DNA of 32,962 nucleotides from CAYSRM01 sp964543205 (GTDB lineage: Bacteria > Verrucomicrobiota > Kiritimatiellia > UBA8416 > CAYSRM01). A program made the position numbers and the translations under genes. Positions 23,351 through 30,877 of this stretch are shown here, one piece after another (the first letter of the stretch is position 1; every line of letters begins with the position of its first letter). The notes beneath the pieces are model-generated. The model ran no database searches and was not told where the DNA came from. It worked only from the letters and a program-made list of their open reading frames with translations. The DNA lies in NCBI GenBank assembly GCA_964543205.1, contig CAZIXB010000006.1:1-32962 (forward strand), read 5' to 3'.

Positions 23351-24094
23351 TCAAAAACGATAAAGCATTCCAACGCTTATTTCACGATCGCCGGAGCCGT
23401 AAAAAGCTCCTTCCAACATAGTCAGCCAGTTGCCCGCAAACCTGAGATCCATCCCAAGCATCATTCCGAAGTCCCTGTTCTCCTCTACGTCGGAATCGCC
23501 GTACTCACCGTCTATGCTATTTAAAACAACCCCGCATTTTATTGATGCGCCGTCTGGATTATACTTATGGAGCGCAACTTGATTCATGGAACTTACCGTG
23601 TAATATACCAGCGGAGCGATCGTAGTCTCAGTCCAGTCAAAATCCGAGTCCTCGAAATTTGACTGCATGCTTCTGAACATTCCTTTTACCTGAAACCCGA
23701 TTTTCGATATGTCGCCGAAGACAGGCGAATGTTCGATAACATATTCGAGAACATTAAAATCTACGCCTACAGCCCATGCAACTCCCCGTTCCCCGTCCCT
23801 TTCAAGAAGCCCGTCGGCCTTACCGTATCCGCCCTGCAATATTACAGCCAGGTAAGGCAATACAGCATAATCAAGTTCCGCAACCAGATAGCTGGCGTCC
23901 AGGTTCGTCAACTCTTCGCCAACCACCACTTCACGTTCGTGGAAACCTGCAGAAACCCCAACAGACCATCCGTGAGCGTCCGTGCTGGTGAGCAAAGAAT
24001 CGGGCGCTGCATTCATATCTTCTCCTTGCGCGGGAAAGAAAAAAACGCCCGAGATAAATGCGACTAATGCAAAAAAATATAAACGATACAACAT
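23351..24094 (-). CDS. Predicted outer-membrane beta-barrel protein, function unknown
   Basis: The 247-residue protein has an N-terminal signal peptide, with cleavage probably after AQG near residue 24. The rest alternates polar and hydrophobic residues in short strands separated by acidic turns (ERDGERG, EDSDFDW, GEYGDSDVEENRD) and ends in MLYRF. A C-terminal Phe after an aromatic strand is the usual sorting signal for outer-membrane barrels, so a small barrel of about 8-10 strands is likely. No specific family is recognised. The start lies six bases after the previous gene, with GGGTGAG just upstream. Neighbours on both sides are also exported. Confidence 0.7.
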   Translation of the reverse strand: MLYRLYFFALVAFISGVFFFPAQGEDMNAAPDSLLTSTDAHGWSVGVSAGFHEREVVVGEELTNLDASYLVAELDYAVLPYLAVILQGGYGKADGLLERDGERGVAWAVGVDFNVLEYVIEHSPVFGDISKIGFQVKGMFRSMQSNFEDSDFDWTETTIAPLVYYTVSSMNQVALHKYNPDGASIKCGVVLNSIDGEYGDSDVEENRDFGMMLGMDLRFAGNWLTMLEGAFYGSGDREISVGMLYRF

Positions 24095-24100
24095 CTCACC

Positions 24101-24637
24101 CTAATTGGACTTTAGTTCGTCAGCCCGTTCTCTCGCCTCGGCCGCTTCCTCAGAAGCATTTTCTGCCAATTCCGGTTCAGAACCCCTGTCGGCAGACAAG
24201 CTTTCTGCGGCGGCATCAAAGCTCTGTGCGGCCAATCTCAATGCCCCAACGGCTTTGGCAACGGCCCCCGCCGCCTTTTCGCTTGTTGTCCTTTCACCTG
24301 CGACTTCTGATTCCAGATCAGCGGCATTTCTCCAATTATCCGCAGCTTTCAGAAAATTGCGGGACGATGCGAGGCGAAGCCGTCCTGCCTTCATTTCAGC
24401 CTTTCCTGCCTTTTTGTAATTGGTTTGCCTCTCGCTTTCATAAAGAACCTCTTTGCTTTTCAGCTTTTCAGCCCTCTCCATCAGTCTTGATGCCTTCCTT
24501 TCAAGGGATTCAGCGGACTGAACACGGTTTTGTGCCGCATCCGTCCAGTCGGAGACAGAAAGCTGGGCCAGACCGGAACAAGGCAGTCCAAGTCCAATCA
24601 CTGCCGCTATTGATAAAATTTGTCTAAATTTTCTCAT
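24101..24637 (-). CDS. Exported alanine/glutamate-rich coiled-coil protein, function unknown
   Basis: About 178 residues, starting with a signal peptide that probably ends near SGLAQ. The mature part is almost entirely Ala, Glu, Arg, Lys and Ser in heptad-like order (for example AESLERKASRLMERAEKLKSKE and KAVGALRLAAQSFDAAAES), predicting long amphipathic helices or a coiled coil in the periplasm. LPC within the signal region is not a good lipobox because Pro precedes the Cys. The ATG at 24637 is chosen for a GAAG six bases upstream; another ATG at 24652 is possible. It overlaps the small frame before it by 14 bases and is six bases from the barrel gene. Confidence 0.65.
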   Translation of the reverse strand: MRKFRQILSIAAVIGLGLPCSGLAQLSVSDWTDAAQNRVQSAESLERKASRLMERAEKLKSKEVLYESERQTNYKKAGKAEMKAGRLRLASSRNFLKAADNWRNAADLESEVAGERTTSEKAAGAVAKAVGALRLAAQSFDAAAESLSADRGSEPELAENASEEAAEARERADELKSN

Positions 24638-24761
24638 TATCATCTTCGTCATCTATCAAAATCTTATGCAAGGCTCTCTTTGCCCTGTCAGCGCCCATAT
24701 CCAAAACCGTTTTCATGGCTTCTATACCTGTTATACTAAATACATTATACCTGTTTGGCAT
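24624..24761 (-). CDS. Possible 45-residue protein between waaA and the exported proteins
   Basis: A short frame begins MPNRYNVFSITGIEAMKTVL and ends ILIDDEDDNEKI. It overlaps the waaA end by 17 bases and the next gene start by 14 bases, with AAGG about ten bases before its ATG. It fills the only gap in this run, and the mixed-charge sequence with an acidic tail looks protein-like. No homologue is recognised. It could equally be chance read-through of a spacer. Confidence 0.35.
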   Translation of the reverse strand: MPNRYNVFSITGIEAMKTVLDMGADRAKRALHKILIDDEDDNEKI

Positions 24762-26067
24762 GATTTTCAACCTTCAAAAGCAACAAAATTCGATTTACAA
24801 TATCCGTTACTGCGCCGCCGCGAGATTTCACCAGGGCTGATGCCTGCCGGGAAAGTTTACTGCGCGCTTCACGGTCGCTAAAAAGCCGCAATATTTCTTT
24901 GTAAAGCTCTTCACTGTCTTTAACTACGACAAACGCGCCGTTTTTCTTGAAATCCTCCGCAATTAAAGGAAAATTGCTTAGCCGCGGGCCGACAACAACC
25001 GGCTTTCCGAGCATTGCCGGTTCAATGAAATTCTGACCGCCTCCTTCAGAAAGGCTTTTGCCCACAAAGACCACTGTGCCGACAGAATAGAAAGTAGTAA
25101 GTTCTCCGGTAGTATCCCCGAGAATTATGTCCACATTGGAGGGATCAACCTCTTTGGCCATGGCGCTACGGCGCACCCATTTGAGTCCGCGCTCATTAAT
25201 CTCTTTTTCAATCTCAGGTGTACGTTCAACATGCCGTGGAACAAGTATCAGAAGAATATCGTCAAACAAATCCTTCATGCGAGCATAACAGTCCATAAGC
25301 GCGGCCTCTTCTCCGGGCCAGGTGCTGCCCCCTACAAGTGTTTTGCGCTCTTTTCCCGCGCCCCATCGGCGCAACTCATTTCCAAGGGCAATGGCATCCT
25401 TTTCCCCTGTTCCGGCCAGTAAATCATACTTACAGCTTCCAGTCACGGCCACCTGGTTCCCCGATGCGCCAAGCTCAATGAATCTATCACGATCACGCCG
25501 GTTCTGGGCGCAGATAAGATTGATCTTCCGGATCACAGGTTTAAAGAATACTTTTGCCAGGCGATATCCGCGAAAGGAAGAATCTGAAAGACGGGCATTT
25601 ACTACTGCAACCCTGCTGCCTGACCTGGCTGCATATCGTACCATGTTCGGCCAGATTTCGCACTCAGTGAGGATAACCAGCATGGGATTAATCAATTTGA
25701 CTGCTCTCTTCATAATGAACCACAGGTCCGAAGGGAAATAAAGAAGCGTGTCGGTTTCCTGAAGATTTTTTTCAGCTATGGCATAGCCCGTGGATGTATT
25801 GGTAGTAAAAACAAGGTTGCGCTTCGGTAACTTTTTTCTGAGCTTTTCCACAATCCGCAAAGCCACGTAAACTTCACCCACGCTTACCGCATGTACCCAG
25901 ATGTTTTTTTCCCTGGACATGGCCCTTAGATCATCCTGCTCATAGATGGCCATACGCGTGATAAATCTCCTGCCATATCCGCCTCTCCTGGACATCCTGA
26001 AGAACCAGTACGGCAACATGAGAATGTAACCCACAGTAAATATAACGTTATAAATAAACCACAACAT
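24745..26067 (-). CDS. waaA: 3-deoxy-D-manno-octulosonic acid (Kdo) transferase
   Basis: WaaA (KdtA) adds Kdo to lipid A at the inner face of the inner membrane. The product has about 440 residues, beginning with a membrane-anchoring helix (IYNVIFTVGYILMLPYW). Family motifs follow: IWVHAVSVGEV with the catalytic Glu region, TNTSTGYAIA, ILTECEIWPN, VNARLSDSSFRGY, GSCKYD, and late in the protein GGQNFIEPAMLGKPVVVGP. This GT30 (GT-B) enzyme implies the organism makes LPS. The ATG at 26067 has AGGAAG nine bases upstream; a GTG one codon earlier is also possible. It begins the leftward run containing the exported proteins. Confidence 0.93.
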   Translation of the reverse strand: MLWFIYNVIFTVGYILMLPYWFFRMSRRGGYGRRFITRMAIYEQDDLRAMSREKNIWVHAVSVGEVYVALRIVEKLRKKLPKRNLVFTTNTSTGYAIAEKNLQETDTLLYFPSDLWFIMKRAVKLINPMLVILTECEIWPNMVRYAARSGSRVAVVNARLSDSSFRGYRLAKVFFKPVIRKINLICAQNRRDRDRFIELGASGNQVAVTGSCKYDLLAGTGEKDAIALGNELRRWGAGKERKTLVGGSTWPGEEAALMDCYARMKDLFDDILLILVPRHVERTPEIEKEINERGLKWVRRSAMAKEVDPSNVDIILGDTTGELTTFYSVGTVVFVGKSLSEGGGQNFIEPAMLGKPVVVGPRLSNFPLIAEDFKKNGAFVVVKDSEELYKEILRLFSDREARSKLSRQASALVKSRGGAVTDIVNRILLLLKVENHAKQV

Positions 26068-26070
26068 CAC

Positions 26071-26294
26071 TTATCACTTCCTAAGCCGACCACCCTTCGC
26101 CCCTTCATCATTGAACATTCCCCTCCCTCCCCAGGTACAGCAGGTTGTCCCCCAACCTGCTGCCCTTCCGCGCCCTTTAGAGTCTTTCGTAGTTAACTCT
26201 TCTTCTCTTCTCCGCCCAACCAATGACGAATAACACCCGGAGCGCGCCAGGGCCCCGGGGTAGATGACCAATGACTTCCCTCAGCCTGCGGCTT
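26071..26294. other. Intergenic repeat-rich spacer between xerC and waaA
   Basis: This 224-base spacer holds no gene. It contains a 20-base element (26101-26120) shared with 8137-8156, a 10-bp perfect hairpin (26138-26162), and two copies of ACCAATGAC (26219-26227 and 26267-26275) that look like remnants of another heptamer array. The waaA ribosome-binding site lies at its left edge. Short minus-strand frames here appear to be artefacts of low-complexity sequence. Confidence 0.6.
26138..26162. repeat. Perfect 10-bp stem hairpin
   Basis: CAGCAGGTTG and CAACCTGCTG are separated by TCCCC. It is downstream of xerC on the minus strand and upstream of waaA. The stem is stable, but no T-tract follows, so it may be a dispersed palindrome or a factor-dependent 3' end. 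Confidence 0.65.
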
Positions 26295-27254
26295 TCACGC
26301 CCTCGGATGGGAATCGTCATACACTTTCTTGAGCCGTTCGACAGTAATATGCGTATAAATCTGTGTTGTCGATAAACTTGCGTGCCCAAGCAGTTCCTGA
26401 ACGCTTCTAAGATCTGCGCCACGGTCCAGCATATGCGTAGCAAAAGAATGCCTCAGGATATGAGGCGACATACTCGAATCCAGTTGGGAATGGGCAAGAT
26501 ACTTTTTCATAATTCTTTCGACCGATCGACTAGTGAGTTGTCCGCCTTTCAGGTTTCTGAAAACGGGCTGAGAATTTCCCGGCCAAGATTTTCCCCATAT
26601 ATCCTCAGCCTTAGCTGTCATTCGCTTTAAAGCCTCGTAAGCCGGTCGGCCTAATGGCGCCATGCGTTCTTTCTTCCCTTTTCCGCGAATCAATACCACT
26701 TCTGACAAAAAATCAACATCAGCTATTTTCATCCCGGCAAGCTCACTCACCCGCGTACCCGTGCTGTACAATGTTTCCAGGATCGCGGCATCCCGCAAAA
26801 ATAAGTACTCTTTTTCCGGCGATATATCCCTGAGGCTCTTTTTCAGATTCGCCATGACATCGATTGGAGCCTGCATCAGGCGTTCAACCTCTTCTACAGA
26901 CAGGATATTCGGCAGATCTGATTTCTTTTTCGGCCCCCTTAATCCCGCAAACGGATTCCCGGTTACATAGTTCTCGCGGACAAGAAATCTGTAAAATGCC
27001 CGCATGCTGGCCAGCTTTCTTCGAGTAGTAGCCGGTGAACATCCGTTTTTTTGAAACTCTACAAGAAATCTGCGCGCATCAAACTTATCAACATCCTGCC
27101 AGGCGCAGTTCCCGGCCAATCCGCCGGAATTCATAAAAGCCTCAAACTGAAGCACGTCCTCAAGATAGGCTCCAACAGTATGTTCAGAGGCGTTTTTCTC
27201 GTTCTCAAGGTACTTTTTAAAATACTCCAGACGTTTTTGAGTCTCGTGTGCCAT
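26295..27254 (-). CDS. xerC: Tyrosine recombinase XerC/XerD
   Basis: About 319 residues. Xer recombinases resolve chromosome dimers at dif. The N-terminal SAM-like DNA-binding domain spans about residues 5-95, and the catalytic domain has Arg168 (TGTRVSEL), Lys192 (GKGKKER), His265 and Arg268 (PHILRHSFATHML), His291 (LLGHASLSTTQ) and the nucleophile Tyr300 (QIYTHI). The full catalytic set suggests an active enzyme. The ATG at 27254 is preferred because MAHETQKRLEYFKKYL is a normal N-terminus; a longer frame runs back into topA. It directly follows topA (13 bases), a common bacterial order with dprA upstream, which argues for the chromosomal Xer enzyme and not a phage integrase. XerD cannot be excluded. 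Confidence 0.9.
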   Translation of the reverse strand: MAHETQKRLEYFKKYLENEKNASEHTVGAYLEDVLQFEAFMNSGGLAGNCAWQDVDKFDARRFLVEFQKNGCSPATTRRKLASMRAFYRFLVRENYVTGNPFAGLRGPKKKSDLPNILSVEEVERLMQAPIDVMANLKKSLRDISPEKEYLFLRDAAILETLYSTGTRVSELAGMKIADVDFLSEVVLIRGKGKKERMAPLGRPAYEALKRMTAKAEDIWGKSWPGNSQPVFRNLKGGQLTSRSVERIMKKYLAHSQLDSSMSPHILRHSFATHMLDRGADLRSVQELLGHASLSTTQIYTHITVERLKKVYDDSHPRA

Positions 27255-27267
27255 TGTGCCGCGGCCG

Positions 27268-29748
27268 CTATGACGAAGATCGGTCTTCATTCTGTTTATC
27301 TGAACCCGAATCCGGTTTTGGCTGCTCTTGGCTGTAGCGTTTTGCCATTTTCTTAAGTGCAGCGCGCTGGCGCTCTGATAGACCGCCCCGCTCTTTAAAC
27401 TGTTTTTCCAGAGACTCGTAAAACTTTTTATCGTCAAACGTTCGCTTTCCGCGTTTAACTGGATCTCGCCACTGAGTAACCGAGGAAAGTTGCTTTATGA
27501 GTTCTTCCGACTCTTTCCTGGCGGCCAGGTCAGCTTCACTGATGCCAAAATCAACTTTAACTTGTTCAAAATTCTCAATCTGGTCTGAATGCCCGATAAC
27601 AGTCTTGTCCAGGGCGCCTTTCTGCGCGTTGGAGAGACCTCTTCCCGAATCTACACGTTCCTTCAATGAACCGATAAACTCCCGGGTTTTTTCGTCCATC
27701 CGCACTTTTTGCAGCAGTTCAAGTTTCCTGATTGTCAGTGGATCAGGTTTGCTTTCAGCGGTTGCCTCAAGCTTCTCCCGGACGCCCTGCCGGTCAGCAA
27801 TGTTGACTATGGCAGGAACCTGTTGGCGATACTTCCAGGCAATCTTCATAAGCGTTTCAAGTTGCCTTTTTGAAATAGGCTTTTCCGCTTTTTCAAGCTG
27901 GGTCCGGATAGACTCAACAAATTTCTTGTCATCGTAGACCCGCTTGCCGCTCTTTGATGGAGGAACCCATTCCTTTACCCCTTCAAGCAAATTTAGCAGT
28001 TCTTTCACTACGCCCTCATCAGCCACGGGCATCTTGACATGAGACAGCCATTCTTCGAACTTAGAGTAGAAATCATCCAGCATCTTATCCCACGCCATCT
28101 CCCCCTCCTCAACGCGATCCAACGATTTCTCCATGCCGGCGGTGAACCCCACGGCAAAAAGATCGTCAAGATTCGCGACAAGCAAGTCCGATACGCGTCG
28201 ACCCAGTTCGGTGGGGGCGAGCGTCCTCTTCTGAAGAGTAGCATATTGACGGTTATGCAGCGTGGATATGATCTGCGCATACGTGCTCGGGCGACCTACC
28301 CCGTTGCGTTCAAGAGCCCTGACCAGGGAAGCTTCCGAATAACGGTTAGGTGGCTGAGTCTCTTTCCTTTCACTTTTCAGCTCAATACATTCGAGCGGCT
28401 CTCCATCATTTAAATCCGGCAGAAATTCCTTTTTGTCATCAGGCGTTCCCTCAATCTGACCGCTGATTTTTAGAAACCCGGCAAATTTAACTCTCGACGC
28501 AGACGCATCAAAAAGATATTCCGGTTCCTGCTCGCTTGCCCGGACGGCTTCTACTGTTATCGTTCTCTTCTCAATAATCGCAGGCTTCATCTGGCTTGCC
28601 ACAAATCTTGACCAGATCAACGTATAAAGCTTAAGCATGGAAGCATCCAATGAATTTTTAAGCTGATCCGGGGCTCGGGAAACATCGGTCGGACGTATTG
28701 CTTCATGAGCCTGCTGCGCGGAAGCCCGGCTTTTATAAAGGTTGGGCTTCTCAGGCAGATATTCCATGCCAAGATTCGAGGCAATATAATCCCTGCAATC
28801 GTTGACGGCATCCTTGGAAACCGAGAACGAGTCGGTCCGCATATAAGTTATGAGTCCAATGTGGCCCTGTCCAAGATCAATGCCTTCATATAGCTTCTGG
28901 GCAACGGTCATGGTGCGTTTTGGCGAGAAACCGTACCTTGATGAGGCGGTCTGCTGCAGTGTGCTGGTCATAAAAGGCGGCGGAGCCTTTCTTCTACTGT
29001 CCTTTACTTCTATCTTTTTCACACGCATTGAACGCCTGGAAACCTCATCCTTTATACGGTTGGCGTCTTCTTTTGTCTTAATATCAGGTTTCTTTCCGTC
29101 AATGCGTGCCAGGTGGACGGTAAAAGGATCGAGAGGAACAACGAGTTTCCGGACTACCGCGTCAAGAAGCCAATATTCCTGCGGCACAAAATCTTCAATC
29201 TCCTTTTCGCGTTCGCACAACAGTCGCAAAGCCACGGACTGTACCCTTCCCGCGCTAAGCCCCCTTTGAATGTGCCGCCACAGAATAGGGCTTACTTTGT
29301 ATCCCACAATCCTGTCGAGTATCCGCCTTGCCTGCTGAGCATAAACACGGTTCATATCAAGTTCGCCCGGATTTCTGAAAGCAGCCTTCACGGCAGTCGG
29401 AGTTATTTCATTGTACTGGACCCTGCGAAATTCAGGAGCCTTTCCGTTGCCGGACAACACCTCTTTTAGATGCCATGCAATGGCTTCCCCTTCCCTGTCC
29501 GGGTCAGGCGCAAGATACACCGTCTGACTGCTCTTCGCAGATTTCTTTAACTGCTGAACAGCCTGCTTACGCCTGTTTACAACTACATACTCGGGTTCAA
29601 ACCCATTCTTGATGTCCACACCCAGCCTCTGTTTAGGCAGATCACGGACATGTCCCATACATGATTTAACATCATACTCCTTGCCCAGAATTCGATTTAT
29701 TGTCTTGGCTTTGGCCGGCGATTCCACAATTACAAGATTCTTAGCCAT
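27268..29748 (-). CDS. topA: DNA topoisomerase I with repeat-containing C-terminus
   Basis: The 826-residue type IA topoisomerase relaxes negative supercoils. The Toprim domain begins NLVIVESPAKAKTI with DPDREGEA for metal, and the active-site Tyr302 is in GLITYMRTDS; GRPSTYAQII lies further on. Homologues usually end in four-Cys zinc ribbons, but this protein has no Cys after residue 454. Instead residues 583-645 and 748-810 are clear repeats (GKRVYDDKKFVES versus GKRTFDDKKFYES, then SKRQ versus SERQ), with a diverged third copy around 673-724. The tail is rich in Lys and Arg and probably binds DNA. The start has GAGGG just upstream. It lies 18 bases after dprA and 13 before xerC. Confidence 0.95.
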   Translation of the reverse strand: MAKNLVIVESPAKAKTINRILGKEYDVKSCMGHVRDLPKQRLGVDIKNGFEPEYVVVNRRKQAVQQLKKSAKSSQTVYLAPDPDREGEAIAWHLKEVLSGNGKAPEFRRVQYNEITPTAVKAAFRNPGELDMNRVYAQQARRILDRIVGYKVSPILWRHIQRGLSAGRVQSVALRLLCEREKEIEDFVPQEYWLLDAVVRKLVVPLDPFTVHLARIDGKKPDIKTKEDANRIKDEVSRRSMRVKKIEVKDSRRKAPPPFMTSTLQQTASSRYGFSPKRTMTVAQKLYEGIDLGQGHIGLITYMRTDSFSVSKDAVNDCRDYIASNLGMEYLPEKPNLYKSRASAQQAHEAIRPTDVSRAPDQLKNSLDASMLKLYTLIWSRFVASQMKPAIIEKRTITVEAVRASEQEPEYLFDASASRVKFAGFLKISGQIEGTPDDKKEFLPDLNDGEPLECIELKSERKETQPPNRYSEASLVRALERNGVGRPSTYAQIISTLHNRQYATLQKRTLAPTELGRRVSDLLVANLDDLFAVGFTAGMEKSLDRVEEGEMAWDKMLDDFYSKFEEWLSHVKMPVADEGVVKELLNLLEGVKEWVPPSKSGKRVYDDKKFVESIRTQLEKAEKPISKRQLETLMKIAWKYRQQVPAIVNIADRQGVREKLEATAESKPDPLTIRKLELLQKVRMDEKTREFIGSLKERVDSGRGLSNAQKGALDKTVIGHSDQIENFEQVKVDFGISEADLAARKESEELIKQLSSVTQWRDPVKRGKRTFDDKKFYESLEKQFKERGGLSERQRAALKKMAKRYSQEQPKPDSGSDKQNEDRSSS

Positions 29749-29766
29749 ATTTCCCTCGTGTTATTT

Positions 29767-30858
29767 CTATTGTCTTTTCTCAACTGTTCTGCCCGGCAGC
29801 ATTCTGATCATCTTCTTCATTTCCAGGGAAATAAGAAGCGAACTAACGGCCCCGGGATCAAGACTGGATTCCCTTATAAGCATATCAACTCCAACAGGCC
29901 CCGACTCCAGCAATCCGATCAGGAGTTTCTCTCTGTCATCAAGATCCGCCCGCGCAGTCGCCGGAAAGCAACCTGCATTAAGTCCGAACAAATTATCAAA
30001 TTCATCAATAACGTCATCCGGTCTTGTTGCAACGCCGGCGCCGTCCTTTATTAACAGGTTTGTTCCCTCGGAGGCTGGCGAATCAACTCTGCCGGGCACG
30101 GCATAAACCGTCCGTCCCTGTTCAAGCGCTTGTGTGGCGGTGATCAAGGCCCCGCTCTTCCTCCCGGCTTCGATAACCAGCACAACCCTGGATAAACCGC
30201 TGACAATCCGGTTTCTCATTGGAAAGGTAGTCTTATCGGGCCTCTTGGCAAGTGGAAATTCCGAGATCACCGCGCCGGACTCAAAAATTTTTTCGCACAA
30301 CCCGCGATTGCGCGTTGGATATATATTCATGAAACCGCTGCCCATCACCGCCAGCGTTCGACCCCTTGCTTTCAATGCGGCTTCGTGAGCAACAGTGTCA
30401 ATTCCTTCCGCCAGTCCGCTTACAACCGTAACTCCTGACTTGCACAACGTAAAGCTGAACCTTTCCGCTACTTCCCTGCCGTAATGAGTAGGACGCCTGG
30501 TCCCGACTATGGCAACTGACTCAGCGTCCCCCGACTTGAATTCACCGCGCGCGTACAACACAAGAGGGGGGTCGTGAATATTGCGCAAAGAATCCGGATA
30601 TTCGCTGTCAATGCGGGTAATAACGCGAATATCAAGGCTTTCGGCTTTGTCAATTTCTTCTTCAAATGCAACGACTGAACGCTGTCGGCAGATTGCCGCG
30701 ACGGTGCGCCGACCAATACCGCAGACCCTTTCCATTGCCCCTTCTTTTGCGTCAAATATAGCGCAATATGATCCCAGTTCAGATGCCAGGGCATCGGCAG
30801 TCACCGGCCCTACCCGGTCCATCATGTTCAAGGCGATCAGCGCTTCTCGTTCGTCCAT
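29767..30858 (-). CDS. dprA: DNA-processing protein DprA
   Basis: About 363 residues. DprA loads RecA on incoming single-stranded DNA during natural transformation and is also widespread in non-competent bacteria. An N-terminal helix-hairpin-helix/SAM-like part (VGPVTADALASELGS) precedes the Rossmann-fold core with VAIVGTRRPTHYG, VSGLAEGIDTVAHEAAL, VMGSGFMNIYPTRNRGL and FPMRNRIVSGLS. A C-terminal winged helix starts near LLIGLLESGPVGVDML. The ATG at 30858 starts MDEREALIALNMM, a typical beginning; an upstream start at 30969 would overlap the TrpB2 gene. It is 19 bases downstream of TrpB2 and followed by topA. Confidence 0.93.
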   Translation of the reverse strand: MDEREALIALNMMDRVGPVTADALASELGSYCAIFDAKEGAMERVCGIGRRTVAAICRQRSVVAFEEEIDKAESLDIRVITRIDSEYPDSLRNIHDPPLVLYARGEFKSGDAESVAIVGTRRPTHYGREVAERFSFTLCKSGVTVVSGLAEGIDTVAHEAALKARGRTLAVMGSGFMNIYPTRNRGLCEKIFESGAVISEFPLAKRPDKTTFPMRNRIVSGLSRVVLVIEAGRKSGALITATQALEQGRTVYAVPGRVDSPASEGTNLLIKDGAGVATRPDDVIDEFDNLFGLNAGCFPATARADLDDREKLLIGLLESGPVGVDMLIRESSLDPGAVSSLLISLEMKKMIRMLPGRTVEKRQ

Positions 30859-30877
30859 CTTCAGAACTGCCTTTAAA

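Noticed and set aside
23320..23373. Upstream ATG extension of the Ig-like lipoprotein
   Set aside because: It would overlap the barrel gene and put 18 residues before an otherwise normal lipoprotein signal peptide; the GTG at 23319 has a good ribosome site.
24058..24627. 189-codon plus-strand frame
   Set aside because: It lies opposite the coiled-coil exported protein gene; its Pro/Phe/Ser-rich composition reflects the complement of Ala/Glu codons.
26295..27254. Xer recombinase as an integrase of a mobile element
   Set aside because: It is in the conserved dprA-topA-xerC order, and no tRNA target, direct-repeat ends or phage genes are seen.
27255..27437. Longer N-terminus of the Xer recombinase
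   Set aside because: It would be read inside topA in another frame, and the added residues do not resemble a recombinase domain.
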